A stretch of 64,000 nt of DNA, taken from NCBI GenBank assembly GCA_029747585.1, contig JAPEVF010000025.1, positions 1 to 64,000 on the forward strand. The letters run 5' to 3'. The DNA comes from Pleurotus djamor. Its lineage: Eukaryota; Basidiomycota; Agaricomycetes; Agaricales; Pleurotaceae. Shown here one piece after another: positions 56,999-64,000 of this stretch (within the stretch, counting starts at the first letter, position 1; the number at the start of each line of letters is the position of its first letter). Made by a program: the position numbers and the translations under genes. Under the pieces are notes generated by a model. It ran no database searches. It was not told the origin of the DNA and was given only the letters and a program-made list of their open reading frames with translations.

Positions 56999-59671
56999 TT
57001 ATATAATGAGCTCCTGGCCTGCGTCTACCTCTGGTTCCTCCGCGTTCGCTGTCAGTCGATCGCACTCATTGACGAAGGTTGACCATGCAGATTCCGAAAC
57101 ACTCGCAGGATTGATGACCTACAATGGTTTAGATGAGCATTCAGTATGCAGAAAAGTATCACGAACCTGGCAGATGGTCGACGACTGGTTGCTTTCGAGA
57201 TCCAGTATATTCTCTGTTTCTACCTGTATTCCGTCGGCTGTTTGACTGACAAGAGCTCGCCGCACGCTCAGGTTGGATTGCAGGACGAAAGTGTCTTCTT
57301 CATGATGTAATATGAAGGGACTTTCAGGTTGGATCGCCTCCGCATCGCCTTTTGTTAAGCTGGAAAGGTAGTTTAGTATGGGTCAAGTGGATCAAACAGA
57401 TACCCACAAGTCCTGTAAAGAAGAGAAGTATTGGACAATGCTAGCTGGCCATGAGTCTTTAGTTAGAGAACGCGGACGACAGGCTGTCAGGCGAATGTCC
57501 ATGGGCCTAAACGGCGATGATGTTAACGACAGGCGAAAACTGATATATTGACATCTCACCTATCTGGGCTAAGGATATCGACAGAGGTTTCTTCCACGAT
57601 TTCACATTTGGGGGACAAGGCAAGACGGGTTTGAGCGTCGGGCGATAAATCTTGAGAGGGAGATGAATGATCGGCGTTCATGGCGTCGGGTGATTGAAGG
57701 ACGACGTGAAACTTGAGGAGGCGCTGTATACCCGAGCCTTTGGTTTGTGAGATATACACAAGGCTATGTAGGACTTGTTCTTTGGGCTCATTGTGGACAA
57801 AGGAATCAGGTCGACTATACCATACTCGGTCTGAGCATAGGGAATAAAAGTTGAAGTTGTGGGAAGGTACCTTGGGATAAATACTGGTTGGATTTTGTGG
57901 CTCTTCCACCAGTCCATTACCTTCGGGAACGGCCATGAACCCTTGAGTGGGGGTGAAATAGTGGCCCGCCCATCCGTGAGAGATGGTATAAGCACATGAC
58001 CCAGCCTAAGAGGAAACTTGGTGAAAAACCGCAGGACAATATTAGAGTCCACTTACGAAGCAGTGAATAGGAAAGGCGGGCTGTCGATAGGAGACGGTGT
58101 TGGGAACTTGCTCAGAAGAAATGTCTTCAAATCGATAGGCTGTCTAAAGACATGTCACTCCAGCGAGTAGTCAATATCTGGAAGGTCGCTTACCCTTCCT
58201 GGTCTTGTAAGGAGTTTGGAGAAAGAAATGAAGCCGAGTCTACGGGGACGTCACGGTCTGTATTCAGCCATTCTGTCACCTTTCGCACCCGGAAGGTCCC
58301 ATTCGAGACGATGGTCAAGGGTAGTGGGCGGGATGCTAAGAATGGGTATACCGAATACGAAGATGGAAGCAAAGCAGTTCGAATAAGTTGCTCCCTAGGA
58401 CTTCCCACAGATAGGCAGGCTAGAATGGGAAGATTTGGGGCATTGACCTGAAACCAATGAGTCCCCCGAACTGCGAGCCCAATATGTGGAAGTACCTCAT
58501 ATGAAGCTCGTAAAGCGAGCCGACGGGCAATGGACATTGAGTGTTCATCCACAGCAGATATCCGTAGCTAGGATGGAAATTGAACGGCAAGCCATCTGGG
58601 GAGCCGAGATACTGACCTGTCCAGCTTTGCCAAAATTTTCCACGAACGCTCCAGTAAGGCGGGAAATGCTTTGCAAAATATCGGACGAAAGGGAGACGCG
58701 AGAAGGAAGTTCGAAGATAGTCTCTTGGATGTTCTACGCACAATCAATAACCACACGTAGCACAAGTTAAGCCAACACCGACCGAGGTTATGGTTTCGAT
58801 TCGAGCAGCAAGTTTCTGAAGAGACCCCCGCCGACCAGTCGCGTGAAGGGCGAGGGGGTTTGAAGACAAGGTGACATGAACATCATATTTCGCAGACAGG
58901 GCAAGGAGATCGGAACCATCTATGAATTGTTCAGTGGATGGAACTTAGGCTCGGACGGTAAATGAAGCAACCTTTTCCGAGGATGACGAAAGACTGGCGT
59001 GGGTCAAGAGGGTATGCTACGCGGGTCAGCGTGGCTTGGGGGAAAGGTAAATATGTGATACGGACAGCGAACTTCCTGGACCCAAGCTTGCTGTTTCTGT
59101 CTAACCTCGAATAGCGAAGGCCAGCCCCATTGTTTTTCGATGATAGACCGAGCAAGTTCAACCTTGCTTCGACTTGAAGCCGTGGCTCGTCCATCCATGC
59201 CGTAAAGTCTGCAACCTTGGCGTAACTGTTTCTTGCTAAAGGAGTGCATGAGTGTGCCGAGTAAAGTCTTGTAGTCATGTTCATATGAAGCTGCGTAAGG
59301 ATCACTGCCAGTGGGGGGTCGATGTCGTTCAAGGTCTTCCAGGCTAAAAGGTATATCGGAGGTTGACTGAAGAGCCTTGAGATGTTCCTCGACTTTTGTT
59401 TGCTCCAGTAAACTTCGGCCGAGAGACAGAGTTCTCTACAAGTTTGTGAGATATATACATGAAAAAGTCGGTCTGACCAAGGCTCACCTCAGCCTCCGTT
59501 TCTACATGCAAAGTGCTTGGACCTCCGGGATCACTCTGCGGGAGTGCTCGTGCCAACGCGCCATTTGAGTATGCACGACTTTTCAACGATTGTGGGCGCT
59601 TGAGAAGACGAAGAAATTCGAGTCGCAGACGACATTGGGGCCCCCCTCGAANGGAACGAAGTCGGGTTCAT
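56999..59671 (-). CDS. Sls1-type mitochondrial inner-membrane-bound regulator
   Basis: About ten exons encode roughly 680 residues. The leader, MNPTSFLRGGPQCRLRLEFL onward, is rich in Arg, Leu and Ser without acids and has RAYSN, typical of a cleaved mitochondrial presequence. The conserved N-terminal Sls1 block follows: IPFSLEDLERHRPPTGSDPY, HSFSKKQLRQGCRLYGMDG and ARSIIEKQWGWPSLFE. A KH-like segment VILGKDGSDLLALSAKYDVH comes next. The rest is alpha/beta without clear motifs, ending AEEPEVDAGQELII. Yeast Sls1 helps deliver mitochondrial mRNAs to inner-membrane ribosomes. The start codon at 59671 joins the frame only if the N at 59652 is left out. Confidence 0.8.
59652..59652. other. Ambiguous base N in the presequence of the Sls1-type gene
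   Basis: Minus-strand reading from the ATG at 59671 runs into the Sls1 frame only when this N is omitted. I see no other in-frame ATG in the first exon. Confidence 0.8.
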
Positions 59672-59865
59672 AGAGAGAGCGGAGAGGCCGTTCCCCACGA
59701 AACTTCGGGCTACAACAATGCCCCTGAAACCACGCCCCTGGGCCTTTCTACTCTATTCATGACATCTAGAGATGCTCATGCATGCGTCCGTAAGGATAGC
59801 ATAAAAATCAATCATTTCGCTGTATGTATTGCCAGCTAGTTCATTTGGATAGCAAATTTGGTACA

Positions 59866-60866
59866 CTACTTCATGCTCAGCCATTTGTCGAGCCCTAGGC
59901 CTTTGTAGATCTTATCGAGTCCCTGGGAGCAATATGTCAGTCTCGTCGTTTCACAGTGGTTTGGGTGGCTTGTCACCTACAGTGGCAGATACTATTCCTT
60001 TGAGCAGACTATCAAGTCCTAAGCCACTGAGCTAAAAAGGACGTTAATGACGAACTTCTGTGGAAGCACCAACGGTGGCACATACTAGCTTTCCTAGCAA
60101 ATTCAGAACGCCTGTAAGAAGCAGCGCGACTCCGCCAACAATCTGGGTTAAAGGCTCTACAGACATTTTACGTTCAGGGAGTAGGTTCCGTTCAATGACA
60201 TGATTGGCTTACGGCCAAGAGCATCGAGCAGTGGCCCGAGATCCCTTTTAGCTTTTGGGAAACCATCCAATTTATCCTTGGCCCAATCAATGGTTCCTTG
60301 CACATCTTGCATGAGCTGCATGTAGCATTTGAGAAAGTGTCCAAATAACCGTGACAGAGTATTCTCGTACCGTCTTCAAAGCTTCTGCGAGCCTCTGTTC
60401 TTCCGGCGTTGCCTTATGATCCTGCATGTTGCGCTTTGCTTTGTTCGATAACCGGTTGTCGGGATCGGCACCTCTGACGGCACCGTTTGTTTCGTTCAGG
60501 ACTTTTTCGACCTGCTCGATGAGAGGTCTGACTTGTTTGACAAGCTCGGCCTCATCACGATCTTCCTCCTTCCGTCCTTCGAATTTCTCTATGTTCTGGA
60601 AAAATGTTAGCCTACAGCGAACTTTCGATGTGAGCGAATGAACTCACTTTACGAATCATGGTACAGAGGGGTCCAACACGCGAGTTGGCATCCTCGATGA
60701 TGGCAGCTAGACGTTCGGCCAGTTCTCGATCCACTTCTTTCTGCTGAGGGGACCGACTATCCGTCTGAGACCCCCCGGGGCCCTGGTTTTGTCCAACATT
60801 GGAGATTGAATCGTGAGGCGCTGGCGAAGCTGGTTGTTGGTGGTGAGGGTTGATTACGTCGGTCAT
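59866..60866 (-). CDS. Amphipathic helical protein, DUF6987/LEA-like
   Basis: Five exons give about 240 residues. The start MTDVINPHHQQPASPAPHDS opens a Gln/Pro/Ser-rich leader. A helical charged region follows, with RELAERLAAIIEDANSRVGP, KNIEKFEGRKEEDRDEAELV and LSNKAKRNMQDHKATPEEQR. The C-terminal block is Gly/Leu-rich: VGGVALLLTGVLNLLGKLLS, then GLGLDSLLKGIVSATGLDKI. The Gly-Leu repeats in the last 55 residues resemble fungal DUF6987-type proteins, which are annotated as LEA-like. The name is from memory and needs a domain search. A membrane-binding amphipathic tail is inference. Confidence 0.65.
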
Positions 60867-61288
60867 TGTAAGTGTTTCTGTGATATTTCTGTACCGCAAA
60901 AATGCAAGTTTATATAGAGTAGAGGCTGCGGATTACATTTATAGCAGCTCCAGCGAGACTCCAGAGAGTGTCGGGGCACTGAGGATCCAATGAACAAGCT
61001 CTGTCGTCACTCTGAGGTATGGATTGGGATGGTGGCACGATTCAAATCCCAAGCTATGTTGCGACCTGAACAGCACATGGCTGCCCACACATGGCCGCGT
61101 ACAGACCGCGGTGGGGCTTGGAGTTGTTCCTATGTTTGGAGCCCAAATCAAAGTGGATACGACAAGTCAAGTTGGGAACAAGTCAGGAAGTAAGTTGGCT
61201 ATGGGCGTCTACTTAGCAGAGTACGTGGGAAAGCTCGAAGGAAAAATATCGTCCCTCCAGTGTGAAGGGCCCGTTCGCTGTTCACATT
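60867..61288. promoter_or_regulatory. Divergent promoter between the DUF6987-like gene and eIF3b
   Basis: This 422 bp stretch separates the two start codons and must serve both genes. No TATA box stands close to the eIF3b ATG. Frames across it on both strands show no recognisable protein. Confidence 0.5.
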
Positions 61289-63929
61289 ATGCCTGGCTTA
61301 ACAAGAGATCCTACCGAAACCATCGACTACTCTGATATCGAAGAAAAGTGTGTATCTAGTGCCGAAATATGAGACTGTTACAATGACAAATTTCGGCAGG
61401 TACCAGGTGCACTATGATGATAGTTTTGACAACACCTTGGTTGTAGATGGTATCCCCATCATCGATAAATCCAAGCTAGACAGGCTTGTTTCAAAAATCG
61501 CGAAAGAGTTCAACAAGAAGGGGACATCCATCAAACCCGATGATATTACTTTACCTTGGGACGATGCGAAGGGGAAAAGCAAAGGGTGTGTGCGACCAAC
61601 TCTTTCCGGGGAGAGCGTTGTGCTGACATATTGCTTAGGTTCGCGTTCATTGACTTTAAGTCTGTTGATGAAGCCAATTTGGCCCTCGCTGCAATGCACG
61701 ATCACCCATTTGACGCGAAACATACGTTCAAAGTCAACCGCTTTGCTGACATTGAGAAATACGCTGACATGGATGAAACGTTTGTGGACGTTGAGGCAGA
61801 GGAATACACTCCGCGAGTTCGTCAATTCGCATCATTATGCTCAGCTCTCTGTTAACCTTGTCGGGTCGTCCTAGGAACATCTACGCGCCTGGTTAGCCGA
61901 CTCCCAAGGCCGAGACCAGTACATCACTCACCGAGGGGAGGAGGTACAAATTCATTGGCATGGGAAACCATCGCAATGCGAAATTGCTCATAACCCTGTG
62001 CGCCCTATCATCCTGCTACTCTTCTTTGGCTCACCGATTCTCAGAAATGGGAACATTTCCTTTACGTCGCGTGGTCTCCATTGGGCACATACGTTGCGAC
62101 CTTACATCGACAAGGAGTTCGTCTCTGGGGAGGTCCATCTTGGAAACCACAACAACGTTTCGCACATCCCCTTGTCAAATTGATCGACTTCTCGCCCTGC
62201 GAAAACTATCTCGTTACATGGTCGAACGAGCCCATTGTCGTTCCTGCAGGAGCCCCCCAAGGTCCCCAGTACCTATCACCTGACGATGAGGGCAACAATC
62301 TGGCTGTATGGGATGTTACCTCCGGACATCTTTTGCGTACTTTCTCTACTTTCAACGAGAACGAAACAGCCGCTCAGAAGAACCAAATGCAATGGCCTGC
62401 ACTGAAGTGGAGTCCAGACGATAAGTTCGTTGCACGTGTAACGACTGGTCAAATGATCAGTGTCTACGAGCTGCCTAGCATGTATCTTCATGGGAAGAAG
62501 TCACTCAAGATAGAAGGCGTTGTTGATTTTGAATGGTGCCCCCATGGAGACGTTGACAGAGACGAGGCGGATAGTGCCGCCAATGGAACTGGGTCAAAGC
62601 CTTCAAAGAAGGCCAGGGAAAATATGCTCGTATATTGGACTCCTGAAGTAGCAAATCAGCCGGCACGCGTCACCCTCCTCAGTTTCCCGAGTAGGACCAT
62701 CTTACGGCAGAAGAACTTGTTCAACGTGACTGAGGTACGCTCGTTATCCCACACGGAGTGATTAGCACTCATATTTTGCGTCATAGTGCAAGCTCTATTG
62801 GCAAAATCAAGGTGATTTCCTTTGCGTCAAGGTTGATCGCCACACCAAAACGAAGAAATCCATCTTCTGTAATCTGGAAATCTTCCGCGTCCGGGAAAAG
62901 GACTATCCAGTTGAAGTTGTTGAACTCAAGGGTAAGCTCTCAGAGGGGTTAATTTGTATTGGATCTAACAAAGTGATCCACTCAGACACGGTCACTGACT
63001 TTTCATGGGAACCCAGTGGCGAACGATTTGCGATTGTATCTAGTAATGATCCCAATCTCGGCAACCCTGGTCCTGGCGTTACAATCAAAACGGATGTTAG
63101 TTTCTATCAACTAGATCATGACAAAAACGACTTCAAGCTTCTGCGTGAGTATCAAGGCATAGTTCGCGCGATCACAGAAATGATTGACTATATCGCGTTA
63201 CAGGTACGCTCACTTCTCGCACGAGCAATGCTATCCGCTGGTCGCCCAAAGGGAGACATCTCGTGTTGGCTACTGTTGGTTCCTCAAGCAAATCAGAGCT
63301 CGACTTCTGGGACCTTGATTTCAATTCGGTTGACACTGGACGCAAGGAAGCCAGCAGCTCGAAAGATGATTGGGGTGCCGGCATTCAACTCCTTGGCACG
63401 GGAGATCATTACGGCGTAACGGATCTAGAATGGGACCCCAGTGGACGCTATTTGGCCACCAGTGCGAGCGCATGGCGACATACGGTCAGTGTCGTGTTTA
63501 TTTCTGATTCTAGAATTCACGCTTATTTTTTTTTGGATATAGTTGGAAAACGGTTACGCGATATGGGACTTCAAGGGCCAGGAGTTGGAGAAGCATATCC
63601 TTGATCGGTTCAAACAATTCATATGGCGGCCCCGTCCTCGCACACTGCTCACACGAGAACAACAGCGAAAAATCCGCAGGGGACTACGGGAATACAGTCG
63701 CGTCTTTGACGAAGAAGATGCTGCTGAGGAAAGTAACGTCAGCGCAGAGCTAATCGCACATCGCAAGCGACTTGTGGATGAATGGAATGCATGGAGATTA
63801 CGATGCAAGAAAGAGTTGCAGGAAGACCGTGGGGATAAACATCATGATTCCGTGGAAGAAGAGAAGGAAGTCATTGAGGTGTGGGTCGATGAAGTGATTG
63901 AGCAGATAGAGGAGGAAGTAGCTGAGTGA
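61289..63929 (+). CDS. PRT1: Translation initiation factor eIF3 subunit b (Prt1)
   Basis: eIF3b is the scaffold subunit of eIF3 in the cytosol. About nine exons give near 740 residues. It starts MPGLTRDPTETIDYSDIEEK. An RRM follows, with TLVVDGIPIIDKSKLDRLVS (RNP2 region) and KGFAFIDFKSVDEANLALAA (RNP1 region). The beta-propeller has DQYITHRGEEVQIHWHGKPS, VSWSPLGTYVATLHRQGVRL, RLWGGPSWKPQQRFAHPLVK, CKLYWQNQGDFLCVKVDRHT and TNAIRWSPKGRHLVLATVGS. The C-terminal helix has FIWRPRPRTLLTREQQRKIR, the eIF3i/g-binding part, and an acidic end. All family landmarks are present. Confidence 0.94.
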
Positions 63930-64000
63930 GTGATCATGGGTGTGTATACAGGCAGTAGGCGTATCTCAAAATTATCTCATGGTTCGTGAGAGAGACCTTG

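Noticed and set aside
1..64000. Transposons, CRISPR arrays or viral insertions
   Set aside because: No reverse transcriptase, transposase, integrase, terminal repeats or spaced direct repeats were seen; repeats are simple arrays inside introns or coding low-complexity DNA.

Overview
The window is nuclear DNA of a filamentous basidiomycete, most likely an agaricomycete mushroom-type fungus. The evidence is dense genes on both strands, many 45-65 nt GT-AG introns (several genes have 7-15 exons), occasional microexons, and the gene set itself: fungal Zn2Cys6 regulators, a GH5 mannanase, a cytochrome P450 with an N-terminal anchor, an RlpA/expansin-like secreted protein, Ipi1, Spb1, Yth1 and Sls1-type proteins. 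No transposon, rRNA, tRNA, CRISPR array or other mobile DNA was recognised. I rebuilt gene models by reading through splice sites, because few genes here are single open frames.

Layout. 1-5.1 kb: 3' end of a secreted RlpA-like gene (+), then the 13-exon ribosome-biogenesis gene IPI1 (-). 5.5-7.9 kb: secreted GH5 beta-mannanase (+). 8-11.7 kb: two paralogous small proteins of unknown function on opposite strands, flanking a four-helix membrane protein. 12.5-19.0 kb: zinc alcohol dehydrogenase, Aim6-like phosphodiesterase, mitochondrial ribosomal protein bL17 (-), mitochondrial acyl carrier protein, and an SMP-30/gluconolactonase-family enzyme. 19.4-23.1 kb: ribosomal protein uL13, a three-KH RNA-binding protein and a NUFIP1-type snoRNP factor, all +. 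23.1-33.8 kb: M16C metalloprotease (-) divergent from an Ngl2-type RNase (+), then a DH-PH Rho exchange factor (-) divergent from a small unknown membrane protein (+). 34-46 kb: two related Zn2Cys6 transcription factors (-) bracketing a YjbQ-family protein (-), Yth1 (-), a P450 (+) and prephenate dehydratase (-). 46.5-53.7 kb: a large single-pass membrane protein of unknown function, Rac1, and a C2H2-like protein (all -). 54-64 kb: Spb1 (+), a mitochondrial Sls1-type regulator (-), a DUF6987-like protein (-) and eIF3b/Prt1 (+).

Theme. Many genes serve RNA and protein synthesis: IPI1, Spb1, uL13, NUFIP1, Ngl2, Yth1 and eIF3b for the nucleus/cytosol, and bL17m and the Sls1-type protein for mitochondria. 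The Rho GEF and Rac1 could act in one polarity pathway. The secreted mannanase, P450 and Aim6-like genes have clear TATA boxes; I did not see one upstream of most housekeeping genes.

Sequence quality. Five single N bases occur beside or close to homopolymer runs. In the three that fall in coding sequence, leaving the N out restores the reading frame, so they look like spurious extra positions. A G7 run at 52504-52510 breaks another gene in the same way. The most notable biological observations are a Zn2Cys6 DNA-binding motif spread over five exons, three of them 12, 18 and 5 nt, and a complete YjbQ-family gene whose seven small exons leave no long open frame.
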